A stretch of DNA of 64,000 nucleotides, taken from NCBI RefSeq assembly GCF_007565055.1, contig NC_044559.1:38241546-38305545 (forward strand). The letters run 5' to 3'. This document shows, piece after piece, positions 10,956-22,262 of the stretch. Below the pieces are notes generated by a model that was not told where the DNA came from, searched no databases, and was given only the letters and a program-made list of their open reading frames with translations. The DNA comes from Rhinopithecus roxellana. Lineage: Eukaryota; Chordata; Mammalia; Primates; Cercopithecidae. Made by a program: the position numbers and the translations under genes. Positions within the stretch are counted from its first letter, which is position 1. Each line of letters begins with the position of its first letter.

Positions 10956-11012
10956 ACTGTACAAAGGGGCTAGAAGCTATTAAGTTTACTTTGTCTTTTT
11001 GTTTTCCTTAAG

Positions 11013-11629
11013 TTTTTTTTTTTTTTTTTTTTTTTTTGAGACAGAGTCTTGCTCTGTCGCCCAGGCTGGAGTGCAATGGTGCCATCTCTGCTCACTACCA
11101 CCTCAGGCTCCCAGGTTCAAGCAATTCTCCTGCCTCAGTCTCCCAAGTAGCTGGGATTACAGGCACCTGCCATCATACTTGGAATTTTTTTTGTTTTGTT
11201 TTGTTTTTTTTTTTTGAGACGGAGTTTTGCTCTTGTTGCCCAGGCTGGAGTGTGATGGCGCGATCTCGGCTCACTGCAATCTCTACCTCCCCAGTTCAAA
11301 CAATTTTCCTGTCTCAGTCTCCCGAATAGCTAACTATGCCATGCGCGGCTAATTTTTATATTTTTAGTAGAGGTGGGGTTTCATCATATCCATCAGGGTG
11401 GTCTTGAACTCCTGACATCAGGTGATCCATCCACCTTGGCCTTCCAGAGTGCTGGGATTACAGGCATGAGCCACCGCACCAGGCCATGCCTGGCTAATTT
11501 TTGCATTTTTGTAGAAACAGGGTTTCACCATGTTGGCCAGGCTGGTCTTAAACTCCTGACCTCAGGTGATCCACCTGCCTCGGCCTCCCAAAGCACTGGG
11601 ATTATAGGCGTGATCCACCGTGCCCAGCC
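11013..11629 (-). mobile_element. Alu nested inside another Alu
   Basis: The outer antisense Alu occupies 11013-11185 and resumes at 11486-11629 ('catgcctggctaatttttgc...ccgtgcccagcc'). A complete inner antisense Alu fills 11187-11485, with its own T-run ('ttgttttgttttgtttttt') and 5' end 'gccaccgcaccaggcc'. The order shows the inner copy is younger. Confidence 0.9.
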
Positions 11630-11647
11630 TCCTCAAGAATTTAGATT

Positions 11648-11966
11648 GGTCCAGGTGCCCTGGCTTATGCCTGTAATCCCAGCACTTTGGGAGGATGAGG
11701 TGAGAGTTGGAGACCAGTCTGGGAAATACAATGAGACCTTGTCTCTACAAAAAGTTAAAAAATCAGTTGAGAGTGGTGATGTGCACCTGTAGTCCCTGCT
11801 ACTCAGGAGGCTGAGGTGGGAGCATCACTTGAGCCCTGGAGGTTGAGGCTACAGTGAGCCATGATCATGCCACTGCACTCCAGCCTGGGAGGCAAGAGTT
11901 GGCCTGGATGGCAGAGTCTGTCTCTGGCAGAGTCTGTCTCAAACAAGCAAACAAACCCGAAAAAAC
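11648..11966 (+). mobile_element. Alu, diverged
   Basis: The sense Alu from 'gtccaggtgccctggcttatgcctg' to 'ctgtctcaaacaagcaaacaaacc' lies back to back with the nested antisense pair. The pair and this copy could form a large hairpin in nascent intron RNA. Confidence 0.88.
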
Positions 11967-11984
11967 CTTAGACGCATCTAAGGC

Positions 11985-12562
11985 AGGATTTCTCAACCTC
12001 AGCACTATCAGCCTCTTGCACGGGATAATTCTCTGTGGAGGAGGCTCCTGTGCAATGTAGGATGTTGAGCAACATCTCTGGCCTCCACTCACCAGATGCA
12101 ATAGCACTTTCCCCACTGTCCCCACCTATTATGGCAGCCACAAGTCTCCAGGCATTGCCGAATTTCCCTTGGGGGGCAAAATTGCCCCCTGTTGAGAACT
12201 GATCTATTGCAATCATTGTCAAAATGTGGTCCCTGAGTAACATCGACATCACTGGGAAACTTGTTAGAAATGCAAATTAATTTCCAGGAGCCATTCTAGA
12301 CCTACTGAGCCAGACACCATGGCTGTGGGGCCCAGCAATCTGTAGTTTAGAAAGTTCTCCATGTGATTCTGATGTGTGCTAATGTTTGAGAAGCGTGCCC
12401 TGACTGCATGTCAGAGTCACCTGCAGAGCTTTTGCAAGCTCCCATGTGCGGCCCCTGCCCTAGACCAAATGGTTAGAATCCCTAGGGACCAGGCCCAGGC
12501 ATCAGTATTTTCCAGGGCCCTCCAGGTGATTCTAGTGGGAATCTAGGCTGTGAGTCACTGAT
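11985..12562. mobile_element. Cluster of three hAT-Charlie (MER5-like) fragments
   Basis: Three short non-autonomous DNA transposon relics are joined end to end. About 11985-12210 runs from 'caggatttctcaacctcagcactat' to 'gttgagaactg'. About 12218-12395 contains 'aacttgttagaaatgcaaatt' and 'cccagcaatctg', the MER5A hallmarks. About 12399-12562 contains 'caggcatcagtatttt' and 'ccaggtgattc'. Remnants of the hAT terminal repeat (CAGTGGTTCTCAA / TTGAGAACCACTG) are visible at several ends. Family names are from memory. Confidence 0.65.
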
Positions 12563-13149
12563 CTAATGGAAGTACATTAGCTTGGTTTAAATTCCAAGAA
12601 GGCCATGCTACTGCCCATTGTACGAGTCAATTAGGACATCATGCCGCCCAGAAATTACAACTGGAAGAGGATGTTGGGGAATGTTCCACACTGTCCATAA
12701 TCAATAATGGTGTTTGAAAGTCCCTCTGGTAATACTGCTTCCTGCCCTGCATCTCTGGGTCATCTGAAATGCACCTGGCCTTAATGCTAAGAACAGGATA
12801 CCTGACAGGTGTGAGGTCAGTCAATCCCCAGTCATTCCCAACTGGGTCCGCCCTCTTGGATTAGAAAGGAAAGTGCATGGGCTATTAAGTACTTACAGGC
12901 TAAGTACAGTGAACTGATTGTATCAAAATATATGAATGCATTCTAAGAAATAATGAGTTCCATTATGCATTTCCACATTCAGTAATTAGGATAGTTAATA
13001 CATTCCATTTGTAGGGGTTGTGTGCTCTCTGAGACCTGCTTCCTTGGAACATTTTCAGGAATGTGACATATTGAATATTTTGGATTGCAAAAGTATCTCA
13101 CCCAGAGGCAGCCAAAAAGGCTTTGTTTATAATCCTGTAAACCCACCTT
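12563..13149 (+). other. KCNK18 intron 2, unique sequence
   Basis: No gene or confident repeat is seen. The sequence is AT-rich around 12890-13090. Confidence 0.4.
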
Positions 13150-13432
13150 CACCAAGGACAGCAGTGGATTCACAGTGCCTTCTCTGTGCTCAAATCCCAG
13201 CTCCTTTCAGACACTCCAATCCAAACCATCCTCCTGTCTTGAGATTTCTGCCAAAATTGTCTAGCCAGTCTCTACAGGTCTCTCCTCTCAGCTCCTGCCT
13301 TAGCCAAAGCCTCCTTCATCTCTCACCTGGGCAGGAAACATAGCCTCCCCACTTATCTTCCTGTGTCCATCTGAAGCCCTCCAATTTATTGTCTGTGATG
13401 CAATCAGGATAATCTTTTCAAGACGCAAACCA

Positions 13433-13716
13433 AGTCAGGAGTGGTGGCTCACTCCTGTAAGCCCAGCACTTTGCAGGGCTGAGGTGGGCAGATCACTTGA
13501 GGACAGGAGTTCGAGACCAGCCTGGCCAACATGGTGAAACCTCTACTAAAAATCCAAAAATTAGCCAGGCATGGTGGTGCACCTGTAGTCCCAGCTACTC
13601 AGGAGGTTGAGGCAGGAGAATTGCTTGAACCCAGGAGGTGGAGGTTGCAGTAAGCCACGCCTCTTTACTCCAGCCTGGGCAAAACAGCAAGATCCCATCT
13701 TAAAAAAAAAAAAAAT
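13433..13716 (+). mobile_element. Alu inside L2
   Basis: The sense Alu is flanked by 'acgcaaacc' (13422) and 'atgcaaacc' (13714), a slightly decayed target-site duplication. Confidence 0.92.
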
Positions 13717-13726
13717 GCAAACCTGA

Positions 13727-14198
13727 TTTTGTTTCCTGTGGCTGCTGTAATAAATTTCTACCAACTTGGTGGCTTGAAGCAATAGAAATTTATTCTGTCA
13801 AGATCTGGAGGCCAAAAGTTTGAAATCCGTTTTACTGATTTCAAAAATCAAGGTATTGGCAGAGCCATGCACCCTCTGAGGCTCTAGGGGAAGCTTCCTT
13901 GACAGCTTCTGGTGGCTGCCAGCATCCCCTGGCTTGTGGCCACATCACTCTGGTCTCTGCCTCCGAGGTCATATTACCTCCTCTTCTCTGTGTGTAAAAT
14001 ATCTTGCTCAGGCTCTTCCTTATCAGGACACTTATAATGATACCTAGGGCCACACACACAACCCAGGATAACTTCCTCATCTCGAGATCCTTAATCATGT
14101 CTACCAAGACTCACTTTCCAAATACGGCAGCACTGACAGATTCCAGGAATTAAGACTTGGTTATATTTGGGGGCTGTCATTTTTCAGCCTTCCACACT
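13727..14198 (-). mobile_element. MLT1 LTR (ERVL-MaLR), antisense
   Basis: It begins 'tgtttcctgtggctgctgtaataaatttct' and ends '...ggctgtcatttttcagccttccaca', which is the complement of the MLT1 LTR. L2 sequence continues on both sides. Confidence 0.65.
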
Positions 14199-14668
14199 GA
14201 TCAAGGCGCTCCCCCATCTGCCATGGAAGCCCTTAGATGCTGCCTACCTCCCGGCCTCACCTTGCTCCCCTCCCCTACCTCCCTGTACACTGGCCACACT
14301 GGCCTTCTCTTGGTTCCTTAAATCTGGGTGACAGCTATACTCAGAGTGACATCTTGGTGAAAAATTAGAAAATCATATCCCTCACTAGGCAGACACAGCC
14401 CAGTGCCGCGAGCCCTGAGCTCCAAGCTTGGTAAGTGCACAGAGGCTAGGTTTCAGCTCCCAGTCACCCCCTTGGTATATGTGCAGTACACAAGTTGCCC
14501 CACTGTCGCTGTATGGATAGCCCTTTGTTGAACCTGCCATAGGGTCTTTGCACAGGCTGCTTCCTCTCTCTTCACCTGGGTAGTGCTTAGCCTCCTGCCA
14601 ACATCAGCTCAAAAATCCCCTCACAGGAAAAATCTTTCCTGGGCCCAAATCCAGGATGGGTGCCTTGC

Positions 14669-14967
14669 AGTTGTTTTTTGTTTTCTTTTGAGACAGAGTC
14701 TTGCCCTGTCACCCCAGCTGGAGTGCAGTAGCACGATCTCAGCTCACTGCAACCTCCACCTCCTGGGTTCAAGTGATTCTTGTGCCTCAGCCTCCCAAGT
14801 AGCTGGGATTACAGGTATGCACCATCACACCTGGCCAATTTTTGAATTTTTAGTAGACACAGGGTTTCACCATGTTGGCCAGGCTGGTCTTGAACTCCTG
14901 ACCTCAAATGATCAGGAGCCTTGGCCCCCAAAGTGCTGGGATTACAGGCATGAGCCATCGCGCCTGG
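14669..14967 (-). mobile_element. Alu inside L2
   Basis: Antisense Alu flanked by 'caggatgggtgccttg' before and 'caggataggtgcctttg' after, a target-site duplication of about 15 bp with one or two changes. Confidence 0.94.
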
Positions 14968-15192
14968 CCCAGGATAGGTGCCTTTGTTCTAATCATTCAT
15001 GGTCTGCTTTTTCACTTCCTGTTATTGATCTCCATTTGTAATTCCATACTCATTAGTGTGGTTTTTAAAATTAATGTCTGCCTCTCTTACCAAACCAGAG
15101 GCTCAGACGGGTCATATCCCATATCCATTTTGCTCAGCACTATGCCCCCAGTGCATGCAGTAAGCACTCAATAAATAATGAATGAATGAATG

Positions 15193-15789
15193 CAAATACA
15201 GAGTTAACTGACACTGCCATCGAATGGTACCTAGTGGAACCAGCCAGAGTGGCATGGAGTGCTCTGGGATGGATGCAAACTGATGAGACTGTTTCAGGGC
15301 CACAGCTCCCTCCTGGACACTTGGGACTCTGGTGAGGGTGGGCAACCTGAATGCCCACCTGCTCTTGGAGGGCAGAGCCCGAGGCCAAAGTGTGCCACAG
15401 GGAGCTGCACTTCTGGAGGAAGCTGGGGCTTAGCCAGCTGAGGAGTTGCCTTCAGATTAATTTACATAATTGGGTTGGGTTTTTCTGTATTAATCATCCT
15501 TTATGACATCAAAATTAAACACAGGCATTAAATATAAAAGCTTTGTCCTCTGCTTGTTGAAGTCACTGATGCTTGCCTGCTCCAGCAGATCTAGCCACTT
15601 GTGCTGTGGGGTTTGAGGTCTGTCTGCTTCTGCCCCTCTGTCGGTGCAAGGGGAGGGGCTCCTGACGGGGATGGAGACCTCAGCCCATCCCTTCCTTTGT
15701 TTTGCTGCCAGGTTCTCTGATTGAATGGTCCTGCCCCTGGATGCTCCTGAGGGTGACAGCACTGGTTGGGGGACCTGAGAGTCCTGTGG
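15193..15789 (+). other. KCNK18 intron 2, unique sequence
   Basis: No gene, RNA or named repeat is visible. Confidence 0.4.
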
Positions 15790-15935
15790 ATTTGACCCCA
15801 ACTCCACTGTGTATCACGTGTATGCTCACGGGCAAGCTACTTCGTTTCTCTGTGCTTCAGTTTCCCCACCTGTGAATGGTGATAACAATACCTCCCTATG
15901 AAGGCTGACTGACACCCAGCCCACAGAAAGTGCTC
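15790..15935 (+). repeat. MIR fragment
   Basis: 'cgggcaagctacttcgtttctctgtgcttcagtttccccacctgtgaatgg' matches the MIR core in sense orientation. Confidence 0.7.
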
Positions 15936-15979
15936 ACTAGGCAGCTAAGGTCTGGAGGGTGAAGACACAAGTTATCAGT

Positions 15980-16470
15980 TGCGCACTGTGTGTATAGCAC
16001 GGGCCTCATGTAATCCTCCCAGCTAGTCAATATGCAAAGTAGGTATTGTCATCCCCATCTTACAGATGAAACCTGAAAATGTGAGCAATTTTTTTTTTTT
16101 TTTTTTTTTTTTTGAGACGGAGTCTCCCTCTGTCGCCCAGGCTGGAGTGCAGTGGCCGGATCTCAGCTCACTGCAAGCTCCGCCTCCCGGGTTTACGCCT
16201 ATTCTTCTGCCTCAGCCTCCCGAGTAGCTGGGACTACAGGCGCCGCCACCTCGCCCGGCTAGTTTTTTGTATTTCTTAGTAGAGACGGGGTTTCACCGGG
16301 TTAGCCAGGATGGTCTCGATCTCTTGACTTCGTGATCTGCCCGTCTCGGCCTCCCAAAGTGCTGGGATTACAGGCTTGAGCCACCGCGCCCGGCCGCAGT
16401 CAAGTAATATTATCATAAATAGCAGAGCTGGGATTCAAAGCAAGGTCAGTCAGAACCTAGATGCTGGGAG
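15980..16470 (-). repeat. MIR split by an AluY
   Basis: MIR complement ('catgtaatcctcccagctag...catccccatcttacagatgaaacc') is interrupted at 16088 and resumes at 16397 ('gtcaagtaatattatc...agcagagctgggattc'). Confidence 0.65.
16088..16396 (-). mobile_element. AluY of Old World monkey type
   Basis: Very young-looking antisense Alu. It has 'cagtggccggatctcagctc', 'ctagttttttgtatttc', 'gatctgcccgtctcggcc' and 'aggcttgagccaccgcgcccggcc'. These variants together fit cercopithecid AluY lineages and support the organism call. Confidence 0.93.
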
Positions 16471-16666
16471 GCTCATTGCTTCATTAGGAACATGTTTGTC
16501 TAATCTGCTAAGCAACAAATAGCTCTGAGGGCAATTGTATTTTACTCATCTTCCATCTTTGTTTTTCCTAATACTACGCACACTGCTGAGCACACCATGG
16601 GGACACAATAAATGCCTCTTACATAGAAACAAATAGCCCAGTCCTCTTATGGAGGACAGGAGTGGC

Positions 16667-16957
16667 TTTTTTTTTTTAAGATGGAGTCTTGCTCTCATCC
16701 CCCAGGCTGGAGTGCAATGGCACAATCTCGGCTTATTGCAACCTCCACCTCCCGGCTTCAAGTGATTCTCCTGCCTCAACCTCCTGAGTAGATGGGACTA
16801 CAGGCGCCCGCCACCACGCCTAATTTTTGTATTTTTAGTAGAGACGGGGTTTCACCATATTGGCCAGACTGGTCTCCAACTCCTGACCTCAGGTAATCTG
16901 CCCACCTTGGCCTCCCAAAGTGCTGGGATTACAGGCATGAACCACCACACCCGGCCA
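16667..16957 (-). mobile_element. Alu element
   Basis: Antisense Alu from the T-run at 16668 to 'cacacccggcc'. The flanks 'gagtggctt' and 'gggtggctt' are the likely target-site duplication. Confidence 0.93.
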
Positions 16958-17411
16958 AGGGTGGCTTCTTAAAAGCCAGCAACTTCACAGAGAATAAAAG
17001 TGGCGTCAGATATGATAACAAAGCCATCCATCCTCTCTCACTTGTATTCATCCTGTCCTTCCAGATCAGCTGAGGCCTTCCTTCAGAGGGTGCTCAGAAA
17101 TGGCCAGAGCAGAATCAAAGGCAATCTGTCCACCCCAAACCTGTGCTGGTCCCCTGCCAAGGACATTTCAAGTCAAAGACCTGGATATCAGTTGCTCCTC
17201 ATCCTAAAGGGAAGCTGGGTTTCACTCCTTTCCCTCCCAGCAAAGCAGGCCTAATGCCAGACCAGTGGCTGAATGCTTTGAGATGAGTATTTTCAAAAAC
17301 ATTGTGTAAAATGTCATGCCAAGGAGGGGAAATGGCAGAAGGTCTCTTTCAAGCTTTTGGGGGGAAAAAGGGAAGGGGCCAGATGCAAACTAAGTCCATC
17401 TTCTTTTTCAG
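16958..17411 (+). other. KCNK18 intron 2, 3' end
   Basis: Unique sequence ending in a good polypyrimidine tract ('ccatcttctttttcag') before the exon 3 acceptor at 17410-17411. Confidence 0.5.
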
Positions 17412-18211
17412 GCTATGGCTACATCTACCCCGTGACAAGGCTTGGCAAGTACTTGTGCATGCTCTATGCTCTCTTTGGTATCCCCCTGATGTTCCTCGTT
17501 CTCACGGACACAGGTGACATCCTGGCAACCATCTTATCCACATCTTATCATCGGTTCCGAAAATTCCCTTTCTTTACCCGCCCCCTCTCCAAGTGGTGCC
17601 CCAAATCTCTCTTCAGGAAAAAACGAGAACCCAAGCCCGCAGATGAAGCTGTCCCTCAGATCATCATTGGTGCTGAAGAGGTTCCAGGCCCCAAACTTGG
17701 CACGTGTCCTTCACGCCCAAGCTGCAGCATGGAGCTCTTTGAGAGATCTCATGCGCGAGAGAAACAGAGCACACTGCAACTTCCCCCACAAGCCATGGAG
17801 AGGAGTAACTCGTGTCCTGAACTGGTGTTGGGGAGACTCTCATACTCCATCATCAGCAACCTGGATGAAGTTGGACAGCAGGTGGAAAGGCTGGACATCC
17901 CTCTCCCCATCATTGCCCTTATTGTTTTTGCCTACATTTCCTGTGCAGCTGCCATCCTCCCCTTCTGGGAGACACAGTTGGACTTTGAGAATGCCTTCTA
18001 TTTCTGCTTTGTCACGCTGACCACCATTGGGTTTGGGGATACTGTTTTAGAACACCCTAACTTCTTCCTGTTCTTCTCCATTTATATCATCATTGGAATG
18101 GAGATTGTGTTCATTGCTTTCAAGTTGGTGCAAAACAGGCTGATTGACATATACAAAAATGTTATGCTATTCTTTGTAAAAGGGAAGTTTTACCACCTTG
18201 TTAAAAAGTGA
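17412..18211 (+). CDS. KCNK18: KCNK18 exon 3 (residues 118-383 and stop)
   Basis: Last and largest coding exon. It completes the first filter (T-V-G-Y-G, residues 116-120), then membrane helix 2, the long cytoplasmic loop typical of TRESK (about 160-278), helix 3 (282-303), second pore helix and filter (T-I-G-F-G-D, 322-327), helix 4 (334-357) and a short tail ending 'FYHLVKK'. Regulatory sites in the loop are legible. The calcineurin docking motif reads PQIIIG (199-204), where human has PQIIIS. The second docking motif LQLP is at 239-242. The 14-3-3/PKA site RSNSCP has S251 (human S252), and S263 matches the human MARK site S264. Human 'RPLLSKW' is 'RPLSKW' here, a one-codon deletion explaining 383 rather than 384 residues. 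The TGA stop is at 18209-18211. Confidence 0.97.
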
Positions 18212-18560
18212 AGGTTTCATTATCTCTCAGATGACAGACACTGGCTGAGCTGGTTTTCTTGTGTTGTCTTTCAGGGTCATGCAGCCTGTCACCTGAGACC
18301 CCGAGTCTTGGAAGCAAATCCCTTATGAGAGCCGAGTTCACTCTTGAGGCCCTGCAGAAATTTGGCCAATGCCCTTTGTGTCAGGGCATTAGGAAAAAAA
18401 CTATCACCATTCCCCAAAGTCCAATTAATGTATCTGTCCTCCTTTTTTAAACGCACCACCTCATGTAGATGAAGCAACCTTATGGATGCCACTGCTTTTC
18501 TTGAAATATGAGAAACAAAACACCTTTATTCTTGGAAGTTGTACCTTCAGTTAAATTAAA
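18212..18560 (+). other. Presumed KCNK18 3' UTR with a possible poly(A) signal
   Basis: Non-coding sequence follows the stop. The first plausible poly(A) hexamer is ATTAAA at 18555-18560. A short perfect stem (AATGCCC ... GGGCATT) lies at 18368-18390. The true end of the transcript cannot be set from sequence alone. Confidence 0.35.
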
Positions 18561-18684
18561 ATCTTCCTGAGTTGTTCTTTGTTACCCGAAAAAGAACTAG
18601 TGTGAACATCCTCTTTTCGTGAATGACTGCATGAGTGCATGTAAGACCAGCCCAATCCCAGCCCCTGTAAAATACATAGATGTC

Positions 18685-20840
18685 GGGTGTCACCAAAATG
18701 GCAAAGTAGAAGCAATCTGGCTTCACTGCCCCCCATAGAAAACCAAAAACAACAATCTAGTGCCAAGATGATAAACATCAATATCCCAGAACTCAAAACT
18801 GAGGCTTTGACAAACCCTGGGGCCACAGAAAAGTGAAAAAAACTGAGCAGAAGGTAGTAACATCCCTTCCCCAAACCGTAAGTCATCATGCAGAAAAGTT
18901 CCCTGGACATTTCTACTCTGGAAAAAGTAAGATCAAGCCAGCCAGCCAGCTTCATCATCTTGACTACCTACTCAGGAAAGCTTTCCTGCCTCAACCCACA
19001 GGAAGAATCATGAATACCTGTAGGGTGAGGGACCCCCTGAAAGCCTCTGGAGTCACATAGACAGTGGAGGTGGGGCTAGCAGCCTAGTGTGTGAAACTCT
19101 GGGGCTACTATTCATCTCAGACAAATAAGACACTGAGTCAGAGAGGTGGTTCAGCAGTATCACATTGTAAGAGGCACTCTCCACAAGCCCTCTGGCCATG
19201 AACCCCTAGCCAGCCTCCCCACACAGCTGCAGAATCCCCTTTGGTGCCCTTTATCTGTGAAAAGGCAGAGCTTTGAACTTTTGCAAGAGTCATGACAAAC
19301 CTGGGCTTAGGGTGCTATTTAGTGCTGAAAAGGAGGTAGTGATCTAGAGCTAAAGGAATCAATAGGCAAAGTGCACAGAACATCTAAACACGCATATGCT
19401 AAAGAGACCAAACTAACCCAGGCAGCAAAGACCGGAAAAAATAACTAAACCTTCAATGTGAAGACATATGTGTACATGCATAAGAAACTGCTAACACCAG
19501 GAACCACGACTTCTTCAAATGGACAAAGCAAGGAGCCAGTGAGTGATTGACCCAAACAAGATGGCAATCTGTGAGCTCCTAGATCAGGAATTCAAAACAG
19601 CAGGCTGGAGGAAACTCAGCAAACTCCAAGGTAACACAGAAAAGCAATTCAGAAACTTATCGGAGGAATTGAACAAAGAGATTAAAATAATTTTAAAAAT
19701 ATCAAACAAAAATCTTGGAACTGAGAAGTACATTAGCTGAACTAAAAAACACATCACAAGGTCTCAACAACAGAACAGACCAAGCAGAAGAAATAATTAA
19801 TGAACTCAAAGACAGGCTATTTGAAAATACAGTCAGAGAGAAAAGAAAACAGAATGAAAGGAATGAAGAATGCCTACAAAATCTAGAACAGAGCCCCAGA
19901 AAAGCAAATCTAGGAGTACTGGCTTTCAAGAGGGAATAAGAGCAAGGGGGCAGAAAGCGTATTCAAAGAAATAATAACAGTCACCTTTCCAAGTCTAGAG
20001 AAAAAATATAAATATGCCAGGTACAGGAAAGTCAAAAATCACCACATAGATTTAGCCCAAATAAAACTACCTCAAAGCATAGAATAATCAGACTCTCAAA
20101 AGTCAAGGACAAAGAGAAAATGCGAAAAGCAGCAAGAGAAAGCAAATAACATATAAAGGAGCTCTGATTCATCTGGCAACAGACTTCTCAGCAGAAAGCA
20201 TACACACCCAGAGTGGGTAGGATGACATATTCAAAGTGCTGAAGGTAAAAAAGACCTGTCAACTGAGAATACGGTACCCAGCAAAACTGTCCTTCAAACA
20301 TGAGAGATAAAGATTTTCCTAGACAAAAGCTGAGGAAATTCATCATCACCAGAACCGTCTTACAGAATCGCTAAAGGGAGTTCTTTAATCTGGAAAAAAA
20401 GAACATTAATGTGCAACAAAGACATCATCTGAAGGTACAAAACTCACTGGTAAAAGTAAATACACAGACAAATTCAGAATACCCTTATACCGTAATTGTG
20501 GTGTGTCAACCACTCATTTCTCTAGTATGAAAACTAAAAGACAAATATATCAAAAATAATAACTAGAACAATTTAAGAGATAGGCAATATAAAATATATA
20601 AATTAAGACAATAAAAAGTAAGAATACAGGGGAATGCAGTTAAAGTGCAGAGGTTTTTCGTTTTTTCCTTTCTTTGTGAACAAAATTGTCATCTATTCAA
20701 ATAACTTGTTAACTATAAGATGTTTTTTATAAACCTCATGGTAACCACAAAGCAACCACAAAAGCTAACAGATACACTAAAAATGAAAAGCAAGGAATTA
20801 AAACATACTACCAGGGAAAATCACTTCAAATACACTGATG
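18685..20840 (+). mobile_element. HAL1 / old L1 5' half with decayed ORF1
   Basis: The 5' part resembles an L1 5' UTR ('ccaaaatggcaaagtagaag'). Conceptual translation of 19543-19939, in two overlapping frames, gives L1 ORF1-like coiled-coil text such as 'LDQEFKTAGWRKLSKLQGN' and 'NNRTDQAEEIINELKDRL'. Further on (20120-20385), a broken frame resembles the ORF1 C-terminal domain. Stops and frameshifts abound. No ORF2 follows: the sequence ends in inter-ORF-like AT-rich text at about 20840. This fits HAL1 ('half-L1') or a mammalian-wide L1 truncated after ORF1. Confidence 0.65.
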
Positions 20841-21510
20841 CTACAAAGTGGAATTGACACCTGTGTTCACAGAAGCCTGAGATATTTCCAGTGGCCACAT
20901 TCTGTGTACGTCACTTTTCTCACTAATTGGCATATGAATGGTGCCTCTGGAATGAGTTGGCCTCTGAAAAAGATGCCTACATGAATGGATTAGTACACGG
21001 GAATGCTGGCACTTATTAGGCAGACACACTCCTAGGTTGTTCATGGATTGGTTGGCATGTGAATGGGCTGGTCTGTGTAGTAGATGCTGCAGGTGCCCTA
21101 CCCATATGTCTTGGCACTCCAACTCCCTTTTACCTGATCATTTTCTCTGGCCATGAAAGCATGGGCATGTGCGGGGGTAACTAGAAGTGCCAAGGAGTTA
21201 ATGCTTCTGGGAGCAGCCCTCAATCAATGACTGATGGGAGCTGGTGGATATATGGTGCCCAGTTCCCTTGCCCCTCCCATGGAATAACTCTGTGGCATGT
21301 TCACTACTGATACTGTCTCCCCAAGTTCCCCAGTGGACCTGAGCCCCAGTTGCTCATCAGCACACCCTGTATTGACCCCGCTTCATCTCCCTGTCTCACT
21401 TCTTCACTGCTTTACTGGGGCTTCGTGAGAGTACCTCCAAAAGAACCACTCACTCATATCCTTGTCTCAGGGTCACTCCTGGGGACCCCAGACTGGGAGA
21501 GGATGTAAAC
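20841..21510. mobile_element. Possible LTR, family not identified
   Basis: The right part ('catatccttgtctcagggtcactcctggggaccccagactggg') resembles the 3' end of several primate LTRs. The left part has repeated 'ggcatatgaatgg' / 'ggcatgtgaatggg' motifs. I cannot name the family. Confidence 0.3.
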
Positions 21511-21595
21511 AAGTCAGTATGTGAACTGGTTGGCACACACATGGAATAGCACAAATCTTTTACTATTTCCCTTGTTGGTTATTAGAAATTTTGTT

Positions 21596-22262
21596 TTGTT
21601 TGCTTTGAGATGGAGTCTTGCTCTGTCACCCAGGCTGGGTGCAATGGTGCAATCTCGGCTCACTGTAACCTCCATCTCCCAGGTTCAAGCGATTCTCCTT
21701 GCCTCAGCCTCCCAAGTAGCTGGGATTACAGGTGTGTGCTACCACACCCGGCTAATTTGTGTGTATGTGTATGTGTGTATGTATGTATATTTACATATAT
21801 GTATATATTTACATATGTATGTATATATTTACATATATATATTTTTTGAGACAAAGTCTCACTCTTGTCCCCAGGCTGGAGTGCAAATGGCATGATCTCA
21901 GCTCACTGCAACCTCCGCCTCCCGGGTTCAAGCGATTCTCCTGCCTCAGCCTCCCGAGTAGCTGCGATTACAGGCACCTGCCACCACACCTGGCTAATTT
22001 TTATATTTTTAGCAGAGATGGGGTTTCACCATGTTGGCCAGGCTGGTCTCAAAGTCTTGACCTCAGGCTATCAGCCCACTTTGGCCTCCCAAAGTGCTGA
22101 GATTACAGGCGTGAGCCACCACGCCCGGCCTAATTTTTGTATTTTTAGTAGAGGTTTCACCATGTTGGCCAGCCTGGTCTCAAACTACTGACCTCAGGTG
22201 ATCTGCCTGCTTCAGCCTCCCAAAGTGCTGGGATTATAGGCATGAGCCACTGCACCCAGCCT
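21596..22262 (-). mobile_element. Alu nested in Alu, with microsatellite between
   Basis: The outer antisense Alu lies at 21596-21756 and 22131-22262. The inner antisense Alu fills 21845-22130. The junction is padded by an expanded AT-rich microsatellite, probably grown from the inner element's A tail. Confidence 0.88.
21757..21845. repeat. (TATG/TACA)n microsatellite
   Basis: A tract of about 90 bases made of TGTGTATG, TATGTATA and TTTACATATA units, at the Alu-Alu junction. Confidence 0.9.

Larger units (their letters stand above)
13150..15192 (+). mobile_element. L2 LINE 3' end with three younger insertions
   Basis: L2-like text is seen in pieces: 13350-13430 ('ccctccaatttattgtctgtgatgcaatcaggataatctttt'), 14200-14668 ('ctccctgtacactggccacactggcc', 'gggtctttgcacaggctgcttcctc') and 14968-15192. 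It ends in the L2 3' signature 'taagcactcaataaataatgaatgaatgaatg'. The element is cut by an Alu (13433), an MLT1 LTR (13727) and a second Alu (14669). The left boundary is approximate. Confidence 0.65.

Noticed and set aside
12166..12190. Palindrome GGGGGCAA-AA-TTGCCCCC
   Set aside because: It is part of the conserved body of the hAT-Charlie element there, not an independent site.
14583..15041. 152-aa frame with 'SPQLECSSTISAHCNLHL'-like text
   Set aside because: Typical antisense-Alu translation. Many similar frames across the window were rejected for the same reason.
19543..19939. Two adjacent coiled-coil-like frames considered as a host gene
   Set aside because: The text matches L1 ORF1 in two frames with a frameshift between, inside a larger HAL1/L1 fragment.
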